A stretch of DNA of 38,678 nucleotides, taken from assembly GCA_047618565.1 (NCBI GenBank), contig JBLHKW010000029.1, positions 1-38,678 of the forward strand, written 5' to 3'. Of this stretch, positions 1 to 8,035 are shown piece by piece (positions within the stretch are counted from its first letter, which is position 1; each line of letters opens with the position of its first letter). This stretch comes from JBLHKW01 sp047618565. GTDB lineage: Bacteria > Planctomycetota > UBA1135 > GCA-002686595. The notes under the pieces were generated by a model, which saw nothing but the letters and a program-made list of their open reading frames with translations, searched no databases and was not told the origin of the DNA. Both the position numbers and the translations under genes were made by a program.

Positions 1-1484
1 GACGTTCCTGAAGTAGGTCAGGTCCGCCTGGTCGACGACGTTGTCACCGATGCCGAAGCCCCACTCGCCGGGCATGGCGCCGGTCGTCGTGTAGTCCGCC
101 ATGGGGTCGCCCTGCCGCCAGAGATCCAGGTAGGCCCAGACTGAAATCGGTTCCTCGTCGTCGTTCAGCTGGGTCGTGTCGCCCTCGACGAGGCCCAGGC
201 CTGCCGATCCTGAACGGGAAGCGCTGGCCTGGGTGTTGTCCCGGGGCCGCGGGCCGTTCACGGTCTTGATCGAGCAGTTGTCCACGGAGACATCGAAGGT
301 CGTGAATCCGAAGAACTGGCCGGGCGTCGCCGTGGACCACTGCACGCGATCGACGCTCGACATGATGTCAGCCACCGTGACTCCGACGGGCAGGGTGTGG
401 CTGGGTTCGATGGACCCGTCGAAGGGCCAGTAGAACCAGCCGCCCGGCAACCCATCTGCGTCGGGATTAGGGAGCCGCACGCGCGAGGTTCTCCAGGGTG
501 CGTGGGGACCCTGTCCGCGCACCTTTCCGACCGGCTTGAGCAGTACGTGCTTGCGGTCGACGCCGTTTTCGTCGACGTACTCGTCCCAGATCATGAAGAA
601 CAGGTCACGCCGCACGTTGGTCCCGAAGAAGTTGACGACGCGCCAGCGCAGGTCGGCGGAGATCATGACCCGGCCCTTGCGTGAGTAGTCGCCGGTGAAC
701 GCGGGGTCGGTGGCGTCGTAGATCCGGATGAAGAAGTTCTCGAAGAAGAAATTCAGGTGCGCGTCGGGGTTTCCGCCCGTCGGCTGGAAGACCTGGTCAT
801 CGAAGCCAAGGATGGTCCACCCGCGGTATTCCGCATTGTCGAAGGTGACCAGTACCGGGATCTCGTCGCTCTGCTCGAAGGTCACGCGCGGGTTGTCGAG
901 CCCGACATCCCAGCTGAAGAAGGGAAAGACGCTCGCCGGGTCCCCGTAGAAAAATTGCACGGCGTCCACGTCGACGATGACGTCGTTCCATATTTCATCG
1001 TCGGTTCGCCCGTCGTTCGCATAGGCGCTCCAGCCGACCGGGAGAGTGGTCATCGTGGAGGGGATGTCGAAGTCGTAGAGCGTCCAACCGGCGGGCGTGC
1101 TGCCTTCGGCGATGCCATCGACACCTGGGGACGGCACCGGCGTGTCGCCGATGAAGTACACGAGGAAGTCGTCGTCGAAGTCGTTGGGCGTGTTCGCGTC
1201 GTTGATCAGCAGGACAGAGAGCAGACGCCCATCCGTGGCGAAGTCCGCGTCGAGGGTGATCAGGTCGATGCCGAGGGACGAGACGTACTTGGACCTGAAA
1301 TTGCCCGTGAAGACCGAACTGATTCCGAACTCTGTCGAGGCCGCGGGGCAGCAGCTGGACAGGGTCAGGTCTTGCAGGAACGCGTCTGGTTCCCGTTCTC
1401 AAAGGTCTCGACGAACGTCGTTTGTGCCCGGGCCGTGTTTCTCAATGCGGGGATTTCCAGAGCGGCGTACCACAGACTCTTCAT
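1..1484 (-). pseudogene. Secreted two-repeat laminin-B-like protein, frameshifted, runs off the left edge
   Basis: The ATG at 1484 follows a good ribosome site (GAGAGGA, 6 nt spacer). The first frame codes a short leader ending ARAQ, then TTFVETFENGN, and stops at 1365-1367. A second frame is open from 1398 to base 1 and continues the same protein (DAFLQDLTLSSCC...), so one base appears lost around 1383-1398. The continued product, about 465 residues, has two similar halves. Each opens with a TF(E/D)N-like segment, has a middle rich in W and F, and ends in a V(D/S)VDN or VGLDNP segment, recalling laminin IV/B carbohydrate-binding-like domains (inference). Near the edge, GIGDNVVDQADLTYF resembles a dockerin/EF-hand repeat. 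The lesion could be real or an assembly error. Family assignment is tentative; the coding frame is clear. Confidence 0.6.
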
Positions 1485-1629
1485 GGTGAATCCTCTCAAC
1501 GTGTTATTGCAGGACAGAGCGGGCGGTCATCCCTATGTCATCTGCCTGGGCAAGCGACACTCTTTGGTGTTTCCTTTACGAAACGAGCCGGCTGCCGTTT
1601 TGTTTCAACTGCGTGAAGGCGCCCGGCTG

Positions 1630-1944
1630 TCATCCACGTCGAGCGGCCCGGTCGTCGGTGCGCAGGTCGCGATCCAGCGCGAACGTCCCGAAGGGGATCA
1701 ATGAGGCCACGCCGACCCGGATTCCCCAGCCGAGGCCCTTGCCCCGTGAGCGCATCGCGCCGAGCGTCAGGATGCCCAACCAGACGAACAGCGCCCCGTG
1801 GATGGAGCCGGTGATACGCACCGGGAGCGGCTGGTCAGCGAGGTACTTCAGGGGCATGGCCACGAAGAGCAGCAGCAGATAGGAAATTCCCTCGAGGATG
1901 GCGGCGGAGCGTAGGCGGGCGGTGGGTAGGTCGAAACGCAGCAT
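1630..1944 (-). CDS. DUF3817 family small integral membrane protein
   Basis: A 104-residue inner-membrane protein. The N-terminal half has the family hallmarks LEGISYLLLLFVAMPLKY and GSIHGALFVWLGIL, followed by a third hydrophobic stretch, giving about three membrane segments. Length fits DUF3817 (roughly 90-110 residues). Biochemical function is unknown. It lies upstream of the frameshifted secreted gene on the same strand, with 145 bp between them, and is divergent from the lipoprotein gene at 2082. The family call is from remembered sequence patterns and is fairly confident; no role can be inferred from its neighbours. Confidence 0.75.
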   Translation of the reverse strand: MLRFDLPTARLRSAAILEGISYLLLLFVAMPLKYLADQPLPVRITGSIHGALFVWLGILTLGAMRSRGKGLGWGIRVGVASLIPFGTFALDRDLRTDDRAARRG

Positions 1945-2026
1945 CGTGGCGAGAGGGGTGGGGCGTGGAGTGATCGGTCATTGGACCGCTCGATTCGCAG
2001 TCCTGCGTGGGGTAGCCTGCCGGTGA

Positions 2027-2044
2027 GTTCCGAGAGCTCGGAAC
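2027..2044. promoter_or_regulatory. Perfect dyad in a divergent intergenic region
   Basis: GTTCCGAG-AG-CTCGGAAC is an exact inverted repeat with 8-bp arms. It sits 37 bp upstream of the lipoprotein start, between that gene and the divergent DUF3817 gene. A shorter stem, CGGTC-ATTG-GACCG, lies at 1975-1988. It could be an operator or a 5' UTR hairpin; no cognate regulator is evident. Confidence 0.4.
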
Positions 2045-2081
2045 CGTGGCCAGCACCTACATAGCAGAAGGATCTAGACTC

Positions 2082-2465
2082 ATGCGTTTCCTACTCGCTT
2101 CCGTTTTGCTTCTCGCCGCTTGCGTGTCCGTCGACTACATGGGCAAGAGCTATCCGCCGACGGACAACGTCGACGTGTACTACTCGATGGACGCGGTCGA
2201 GCGGCCGCATGAGGTCATGGGGCAGGCTCAGGCCGAGGCCGGTGAGGGTGTCAAGATGCAGAAGATCCAGGACGAGCTGGTCGCGGACGCCATGACGCGC
2301 GGCGCCGACGGCATAGTCATGGGGGAGGTCGGCACGGTCGACAAGACATCGACCAGCTACAGCACCACCAATGGCAGCGGCGGTGGGCATGGCAGTACGG
2401 TCGCCACCACGACCATTCAGCACGATACGATCATCAAGGCTACGCTGATCAAGTACACGGACTGA
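2082..2465 (+). CDS. Small hypothetical lipoprotein
   Basis: The ATG at 2082 is preferred over an in-frame upstream codon at 2046. It has AGAAGGA 9 nt upstream, and starting there puts a clean lipoprotein signal at the terminus: hydrophobic MRFLLASVLLLAAC with lipobox LAAC and Cys14 as the lipidated residue. The mature part, about 114 residues, has a charged segment (HEVMGQAQAEAGEGVKMQKI), then ADGIVMGEVG, a Ser/Thr/Gly/His-rich stretch, and ends in ATLIKYTD. It resembles small envelope lipoproteins with a compact alpha/beta fold, but I cannot name a family. It is convergent with the S41 pseudogene 33 bp away. Export and lipidation are well supported; function is unknown. Confidence 0.7.
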   Translation: MRFLLASVLLLAACVSVDYMGKSYPPTDNVDVYYSMDAVERPHEVMGQAQAEAGEGVKMQKIQDELVADAMTRGADGIVMGEVGTVDKTSTSYSTTNGSGGGHGSTVATTTIQHDTIIKATLIKYTD

Positions 2466-2498
2466 GGGGCCGCCAGCTTCCGCAGCGCCTCGGCCCGA

Positions 2499-3869
2499 TC
2501 AGCGTGCGTCCGGACGATCGTTCAGCGCGGTCTCGAGGACCCGGTCTGACCGGCTGAAGTAATCAGCTGCGGTCAGCGGAACCATGAGCTCCGGTTCGTG
2601 CGTGACGCGCTCGTCGCCGTCGATGCCGAAGACGTGGTAGCGCGTGGCGATGGAGACCCGCAGCCACGGCACGTGCGGCAGTGTCAGCATGCGGGCGTCG
2701 CCGTACTGATTGGGCGCGCCACCGGTCGGTTGCCCTACCAGGATGGCTTCCGTGTCACGCTGGAGCACCGTGATGAAGTTGCCGGCGGCAGAGAAGGTGT
2801 GACGGCTGATCAGGGCGTAGAGCTTGCCACGCCGATTGAGATCCGGACTCTCCTGAATGGCCTGGATCAACGGGCCGAAGGTCGTGTTGTCACCGCCACC
2901 ATTCAGGCGCAGGTCGAGCACGACCCGCTCCACGTCGCCCGCTTCGAACGTGCGCACGAGCTTGGCAGCGAAGTCCCGCAGGGTGCCCTCGGTTGCGTCT
3001 GCGGTCTGGACCTAATTGTACTGCGCGTAGAGCACCTTGCGCCCTTCCAGTTCTTGCATCCATCAGGCGCGCTGCGGCTGGCCAAGCCACATTGCCTGTG
3101 AGTCCGTGGGCAGGGGCATGCCGAGGCTCCGGCGCCAGCCGCGCACGCGCTGCATCGGTGCGCCCGCGAGCTTCACGCTCCGTTGTGCGCCGTCGACTTC
3201 CAGTCCCAGGGTGACCTCCGAGCGGGATTCGCCGACTCCGACCGCGTGCAGCACTTCGGGGACGAGCAGCGCCCTGGGTGGCTTGTTCAGCAGGCCATGT
3301 TCGTTCTCGCGCGCTAGCAGCGGCGTCAGGCGTTCGATGACCTGTTCGATGGGCATGCCGCCCAGCGTGGTGATGCGCGCCCCCGCCAGGTTCCCATGCG
3401 GGTCCATCGCATCGAGTACGTGCCATCCATCGGCGAAGGCGTAGATGCTCAGGGGCAGCGAATGCCAGTGATCGAGCGCGAAGACGCCCGCGTGGCCGTC
3501 GCGACCCGCACGTGCCGAGACGCAGGCGACCATACGCATGAGTCCCACGACGAACTGATCGTCAGTCGACTTATCGAGCGCGTCCTGAACCGCGTACTAG
3601 CCCGAATAATTCATGAAGACGCGGCCCAAACGCGACGACCGCCAGAAGCCGAATCGACGCGTTTTGGCTCGCGCTTCATGAATTATCCGGGCTAGGCCTC
3701 GATGAACTCCTCCTCGGTGACGCCGTAGAACAGGTCCGGATGCGTGTTCACCATCGCATCGATGAGGTGGAAGAGGATCTCTTCGCGCTGCTCGTAGTCG
3801 ATCGTTGAGTTAGGGGGCCTGCGTGGCGCCGCTCAGAAGGGGCAAGGTCATTGCGATGGTCGGGAGCAT
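2499..3869 (-). pseudogene. S41-type (tail-specific/CtpA-like) peptidase pseudogene with at least four lesions
   Basis: Read from 3869 down, a signal-like MLPTIAMTLPLLSGATQAP loses frame at a five-G run (3813-3817). The next frame gives an N-terminal segment (EQREEILFHLIDAMVNTHPD... to EEEFIEA), which stops inside the palindromic element at 3597-3695. Coding resumes at YAVQDALDKSTDD and continues through LMRMVACVSARAGRDGHAG. In-frame TGA (3063-3065) and TAG (3012-3014) interrupt it before the catalytic part. That part keeps VLDLRLNGGGDN and the Ser-bearing TFSAAGNF of S41 peptidases, then ends at 2499. The pieces line up with a full-length secreted S41-like enzyme with essentially nothing missing. 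Two stops, one frameshift and one insertion argue against sequencing error alone. Upstream start uncertain. Confidence 0.8.
3597..3695. mobile_element. 99-bp palindromic MITE-like element inside the S41 pseudogene
   Basis: The outer arms CTAGCCCG(A)ATAATTCATG.. (3597-3618) and its inverse ending GGGCTAG (3674-3695) match at 21 of 22 positions. Pairing continues inward through ACGCG.GCC.AAACGCG-like sequence to arms of about 38 bp around a loop of about 23 nt. Both ends read CTAG. It interrupts the S41 reading frame exactly between ...EEEFIEA and YAVQDAL..., and removing it with a TA duplication restores an open junction. It contains no ORF, so if mobile it is a non-autonomous MITE or REP-like hairpin moved by an enzyme elsewhere. 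Confidence 0.65.
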
Positions 3870-3940
3870 GGCGGAGAGCGTCGATCCTGAGTTGAACCTG
3901 CGGTGCCGTCGACGTTCCGTTTGGTCAATCCTGTGTCCGC

Positions 3941-5863
3941 TCAGTCGCTGAAGACCGGGAGTTTCACGAGCGAGGCCGCGCCGCGTTCGTGGAACACTCG
4001 CTGGTCGGCCGGCTGGAAGTCCTCTTCGCTCGCCAGGTAGATGTCCGAGAACACCTGCGGGTTGCGATCGTACATGGGGAACCAGGTGCAGTGCGCCTGG
4101 ACCATGATGCGGTGCCCGGCGCGGAATCGGTGTAGCCGATCCGGAAGGACGAAGTTCAGCTCTGTCAGCTGTCCGGGTTCGAGCGCCGTGGGCTCCTCGA
4201 AGCTATCGCGGTAGCGCGCGCGGAAGATTTCGCCGCTCAGGATCGGTTGCGCACCCGCCAGGCTCTTGCCCGTCGCGGGCGACACTTCTTCGGTGTCCTC
4301 CGGGTACACATCGATGAGCTTGATCACCCAGTCCGCATCCGTGCCCGTGGTGCTGAAGTGCAGCTCCACTTCGGGCCTGCCCGCGATCACCAGATCCTCC
4401 TTGAGCGGCTCCGTGACGAACGTCAGTACGTCGTCACGATCAGCCAGAAAGCGTTGATCCTCGACCATGTACTCGGGGTTTGGAAAGACCGGGCCCTGGC
4501 GCGTGTAGGGCACAGGGAAGGCCGGGTCGCTCTCGAAGCCCGAGAAGCTCTCCTCCGTGGTCGGCGCGTCAAAGGACGCCACGCCGCCCTTGTGCAGGTA
4601 GAGCGCGCGCGCCTGAGCCGACGCCGGCGGCCAGCTGTCGAGCTCGCGCCACACGTTCCCGCCTGTCTCGAATGCGAAGGCCTCCGGCAGCAAGGGATCT
4701 TCGCCTCCGCGCAGATGGTGCTCGAAGAACGGCAGCTCGATCACCTCACGGTACCATTCGGCGGTGGGCTCGCCGAAATCCAGATCACCGAGGCTCTGTC
4801 CGCTGTCGCCCGTGCCGCCGTGCCAGCCACCGTGCTTCCAGGGCCCTACCACCAGCAGGTTATTGTCGTCGTCGTCGGTGCGTTCCACCTCGTGGTAGAT
4901 GTCGATCGGGCCCCGGAAGTCCTCTGCATCGAACCAGCCGGCAACGTTCAGGACCGCCGGCCGGACGTCGCCCAGGTAGTTCAACACGTTGCGGTCGTCC
5001 CAGTACTCGTCGTAGTTGGGGTGCTCGATGATGTCCGTCCACTCGGGCACCTTGCCACCGAAATAGCGCTCCTCGATCTCGGGTAACGAGCCCGCCCCAC
5101 GGAAGAACTCGTACGCGTCCTGGGTCAGGGTCGGACCGATCACGCGACGGTCGATATCGCCGCGTTCGGCTGCCATGAAGGCCACCCAGGCGTAGCTGTA
5201 CGTCAGGCGGAACGCGCCATTGTGGTGCGTGTCATCGCCGATGAAGTCGTTACCGGGCGAAGCCTGGGGTGAGACGGCCAGGAGCGCCGGATGGGCATCC
5301 GACATGGCCATGGCTGTTTCCCACGCGTCGTAGGAGACGCCCCACATGCCGACGCGGCCGTTCTGACCCTCGACGTTGGCGAGCAACCAGTCGATCGTGT
5401 CGTGCACGTCGGTGATCTCGTCGGTGGCGAGTGGGTCCGAGGGATCCGTGCGCGGAGGCATCAGGATCTCCCACTCGCCCTCCGACTTGAACTGACCGCG
5501 CACGTCCTGGTGCACGAAGATGTAGCCAGCGGTCGCGAAGGCTGACGATGGGCCGTAGGTCGAGCGTGCCTTGACGGCGAACGGCGGCGCGATGCCGTAG
5601 GGCGTGCGGGTCATCAAGATCGGGCAGGGCTCATCGATGCCCAGTGGCGAGTAGATGACCGTGTAGAGCTTCGCACCGTCGCGCATGGGGATCATCACCT
5701 CGCGCGCCTCGTACTCGATGGGCGTCGGGGAGGCCTGGGCCTGGCCCTGGGTCGTCCAGAGGGCGCTGCAGAGAGCGAGTAGCAGACTCGGTCGAAGGTA
5801 CGTGCGGCGGGAGCGGCGCGCAGGCGAAGGCGCAGGCGCGGTCGTGTGGCGAAGGGGCATCAT
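3941..5863 (-). CDS. CocE/NonD family secreted alpha/beta hydrolase (S15-like acyl esterase/peptidase)
   Basis: A 640-residue exported serine hydrolase of the cocaine esterase / glutaryl-7-ACA acylase / X-Pro dipeptidyl peptidase superfamily. From MMPLRHTTAP it has a basic n-region and a hydrophobic core ending TQGQAQA, a plausible signal peptide. The catalytic domain shows VMIPMRDGAKL (about 57-66), TRTPYG (85-90), HQDVRGQ (118-124), nucleophile Ser177 in WGVSYDAW, Asp312 in AGWFDAED and His344 in GPWKHGG. A C-terminal jelly-roll domain carries IAGRPEVELHFSTTGTDADW. Substrate is unknown; hydrolysis of an amide or ester is inferred from the family. An open frame extends to 6094 but overlaps the MarR-GNAT gene and lacks family similarity, so I start at 5863. 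It lies 59 bp downstream of the MarR-GNAT gene and is probably co-transcribed. Confidence 0.88.
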   Translation of the reverse strand: MMPLRHTTAPAPSPARRSRRTYLRPSLLLALCSALWTTQGQAQASPTPIEYEAREVMIPMRDGAKLYTVIYSPLGIDEPCPILMTRTPYGIAPPFAVKARSTYGPSSAFATAGYIFVHQDVRGQFKSEGEWEILMPPRTDPSDPLATDEITDVHDTIDWLLANVEGQNGRVGMWGVSYDAWETAMAMSDAHPALLAVSPQASPGNDFIGDDTHHNGAFRLTYSYAWVAFMAAERGDIDRRVIGPTLTQDAYEFFRGAGSLPEIEERYFGGKVPEWTDIIEHPNYDEYWDDRNVLNYLGDVRPAVLNVAGWFDAEDFRGPIDIYHEVERTDDDDNNLLVVGPWKHGGWHGGTGDSGQSLGDLDFGEPTAEWYREVIELPFFEHHLRGGEDPLLPEAFAFETGGNVWRELDSWPPASAQARALYLHKGGVASFDAPTTEESFSGFESDPAFPVPYTRQGPVFPNPEYMVEDQRFLADRDDVLTFVTEPLKEDLVIAGRPEVELHFSTTGTDADWVIKLIDVYPEDTEEVSPATGKSLAGAQPILSGEIFRARYRDSFEEPTALEPGQLTELNFVLPDRLHRFRAGHRIMVQAHCTWFPMYDRNPQVFSDIYLASEEDFQPADQRVFHERGAASLVKLPVFSD

Positions 5864-5922
5864 CGGGGCAGTTTCAGGCTGGGGAACGGGTATCTGGATA
5901 CGGAAGAAGGGGGCACGCGGCG

Positions 5923-6870
5923 CTAGAACTTCAGGGCATACCAGCCATCGCAGGCATGATGGCCGGTGTTGCCCATCGGACCGTCGATGGCTTCGAAGCC
6001 CAGCTTCTCGTACAGCACGCGCGCGCGGTGCATGTGCTGCAGCGTCTCGAGGTAACAGGTACGGAAACCGAATTCGCGCGCGCTCGTGAGGCATCGCTCG
6101 AGCAGCTGTCGGCCGATCCCGAGACCACGCGCGGCGGGCAGCGCGTACATCTTGCGCAGCTCGCAGACGTCATCGCTATCGGAACCCTGCAGGGGAGCGA
6201 TCCCGCCACCGCCGAGGATCTCTCCATCGCGTATGGCGACAAAAAAGGCGCTGCGATCGCCCAGGTAGCTGCTGCACATGGTGTCGACCTCTTCATCCTC
6301 GATCGAGTATCCATTGCCCACAGCGCCGTGCTCGATCATCACACTTCGAATGATCGCGGCCATGGCGGCTTCGTCGCGTGCTTCGATGGGACGGACGGTC
6401 ACGTGTTCAAGGGCCTTCGCGCGATGCAGCGCGCGCTCGTAAAGGGCCACCCCGGAGAGCACGGTCGCGCGGTCCTCCTCGGTGAGCAGATCGAGGGCGC
6501 CGCGTACCTGCGTGTCCGCGGCCGCGTGGATCTCGCTGACCCGCGCCCGACCGCTCTCAGTCAGGTGCATCGGCTTCGTGCGCTGGTCCCCGGGGTCGGA
6601 CTGGGCCTGCACGAGACCGTTGCGGAGCAGCGGGCTCAGGGTGCGGCTGGCGGTCGACTTGTCGACCTCCAGCAGCTCGGCCAGCTCGCCGGTCGTCAGG
6701 CGACCGCGCTCGGCCAGTTCCAGCAGGGCGTGGCACTGGGCCGGGGTGCAGGCCAGCTCCTTGATGCGGTTCTGCATCAACCCCAGGGCGCGCACGAGCA
6801 TGCGGGAGGACTGGCGTAGCTCCCGGACCTCGCGCTCGAGGGGGGTGGCGGGTGTGGTGGCGATCGACAT
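5923..6870 (-). CDS. MarR-type regulator fused to a GNAT N-acetyltransferase
   Basis: A 315-residue two-domain protein. Residues 15-150 form a winged helix: TPAQCHALLELAERG, then recognition region ELAELLEVDKSTASRTLSPL and wing SDPGDQRTKPMHLTESG. Residues about 157-315 form a GNAT acetyltransferase, with the acetyl-CoA loop ARGLGIGRQLL (248-257) and the C-terminal MHRARVLYEKLGFE. This MarR-GNAT fusion is a known architecture; it probably senses and acetylates a small molecule, identity unknown. The ATG at 6870 is preferred over a TTG at 6906 because the latter would lie inside the promoter palindrome. No ribosome site precedes it, consistent with a leaderless mRNA. It probably autoregulates through the palindrome at 6872-6907 and may also control the CocE-type hydrolase downstream. 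Confidence 0.85.
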   Translation of the reverse strand: MSIATTPATPLEREVRELRQSSRMLVRALGLMQNRIKELACTPAQCHALLELAERGRLTTGELAELLEVDKSTASRTLSPLLRNGLVQAQSDPGDQRTKPMHLTESGRARVSEIHAAADTQVRGALDLLTEEDRATVLSGVALYERALHRAKALEHVTVRPIEARDEAAMAAIIRSVMIEHGAVGNGYSIEDEEVDTMCSSYLGDRSAFFVAIRDGEILGGGGIAPLQGSDSDDVCELRKMYALPAARGLGIGRQLLERCLTSAREFGFRTCYLETLQHMHRARVLYEKLGFEAIDGPMGNTGHHACDGWYALKF

Positions 6871-6871
6871 G

Positions 6872-6907
6872 GTTGCGCTATACAACCAATGCGCTGTATA
6901 TTGCAAC
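6872..6907 (-). promoter_or_regulatory. Palindromic operator/promoter of the MarR-GNAT gene
   Basis: GTTGCGCTATACA (6872-6884) and TGTATATTGCAAC (6895-6907) are inverted repeats matching at 11 of 13 positions, 10 bp apart. On the minus strand the same sequence supplies TTGCAA (6906-6901) and TATAGC (6882-6877) with an 18-nt spacer. Predicted transcription would begin at or beside the ATG at 6870. A MarR dimer bound here would cover both promoter elements, which suggests autorepression (inference). Confidence 0.55.
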
Positions 6908-6930
6908 TAAAGTCGAAAACGTTCCCTTGG

Positions 6931-8007
6931 TTAGCCCAGGAGCAGGATCTCGAGCAGTCGAGGGGCCTCTATCGGCACCCCGAGGCGCATCTCCCCGGGC
7001 CGCACGGGCAGGACGAACTCCGGAGCCCCGACGGCCCCCTTCTTGTCGTGGGCCATGCCAGCGACAACGGATTCCGGGGCTGGTGCGGCCCCGAGGGCCT
7101 CGAGTTCCGCCAGGCTGCTCGGAAGGTCCAGTCTCCCGAGCAGCTCGGTCACGCGCAGCTCTAGCTCCGGCGCTTCGATCAGGCCCAGGGCCGCGCTGGC
7201 GCGCACGGCCATTCGCAAGCCGACGGCCACCGCGATGCCGTGCGGTACCGCGTCGTAGCCCGCAGCGTGCTCGATCCCGTGGGCGAAGGTGTGCCCCAGG
7301 TTCAGGCTGCGGCGCAGGCCCTGTTCGGTCGGGTCGCTCGCCACGACGCCGGCCTTGGTGCGCACGCACATGGCGACGATCGCGTGGGTGGCCTCGGGGT
7401 CCCGTGCTCGCAGGCGTTCAGCAGACTGCTCGAGCAGCGCTAGCTCCGCCTCCCCCGCGATCAGGGCGGTCTTCACGACCTCGCCCATCCCGGAACGCCA
7501 ATCTGAATCGTCCAGGGTCGTGAGCGTGGTGGTGTCCGCGAAGACGGCGCTCGGCTGGTGGAAAGTGCCCGCCAGGTTCTTCCCAGCGTCGAGGTTGATG
7601 GCCGTCTTGCCGCCCACGGCCGCGTCGACCTGCGAGAGCAGGGTCGTCGGAAGATGGACGACCGCGATGCCGCGCTTGTAGAGGGACGCCGCCAGACCAC
7701 CGAGGTCGCCGACGGTGCCGCCGCCCAGCGTCACGAGCGCGGACTGGCGGTCGAGGGCATGCTCGGCGAGAAAGTCGAGGACCTGAGCCAGTGGCCCGAA
7801 GCGCTTGCACCCTTCGCCAGCGGTGATTTCCAGGCGCGGCGCTTCGGCGAGCGGGCCGAGACCCGAGCCGTACAGCGGCGCGACGCGCTCGTCCGCGAGC
7901 AACGCGACCTTCGAGTATCTGGCACAGTGTTCGGCGGCGCGCGCCAGGGCGCCGGCGCCGATGGTCACCTGATAGGGTGGATCCAGGGTGACTTCGACGG
8001 TCGTCAT
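6931..8007 (-). CDS. aroB: 3-dehydroquinate synthase
   Basis: Converts DAHP to 3-dehydroquinate, the second step of the shikimate pathway, in the cytoplasm using NAD and a divalent metal. The 358-residue product from the ATG at 8007 has the family layout. It shows LVTLGGGTVGDLGG (91-104) for NAD, LPTTLLSQVDAAVGGKTAIN (119-138) with Lys134, Lys143 in AGKNLAG, metal ligand Glu176 in GMGEVVK, His239 in NLGHTFAHGIE and His256 in VPHGIAVAVG. Length matches typical AroB (about 350-370). An open frame continues upstream to 8052 but would overlap the preceding gene; MTTVEVTL is the family-like start. It is the third gene of a minus-strand set, 28 bp below the two-TM protein gene. No other shikimate gene is in the window. 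Confidence 0.95.
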   Translation of the reverse strand: MTTVEVTLDPPYQVTIGAGALARAAEHCARYSKVALLADERVAPLYGSGLGPLAEAPRLEITAGEGCKRFGPLAQVLDFLAEHALDRQSALVTLGGGTVGDLGGLAASLYKRGIAVVHLPTTLLSQVDAAVGGKTAINLDAGKNLAGTFHQPSAVFADTTTLTTLDDSDWRSGMGEVVKTALIAGEAELALLEQSAERLRARDPEATHAIVAMCVRTKAGVVASDPTEQGLRRSLNLGHTFAHGIEHAAGYDAVPHGIAVAVGLRMAVRASAALGLIEAPELELRVTELLGRLDLPSSLAELEALGAAPAPESVVAGMAHDKKGAVGAPEFVLPVRPGEMRLGVPIEAPRLLEILLLG

Positions 8008-8035
8008 CAGTCGGCGGATCCTGCGGCGAGCGGGG

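Noticed and set aside
1383..1400. Programmed ribosomal frameshift in the secreted gene
   Set aside because: No slippery heptamer or stimulating structure is visible, so an indel or sequence error is more likely.
757..1704. Plus-strand 315-residue ORF
   Set aside because: It is antisense to the frameshifted secreted gene in matching codon phase; the minus-strand reading has signal, repeat and dockerin-like features while this one has no recognisable domain.
3597..3695. Rho-independent terminator for the S41 gene
   Set aside because: The hairpin lies inside the coding region with homologous protein on both sides and lacks a U-run, so insertion fits better.
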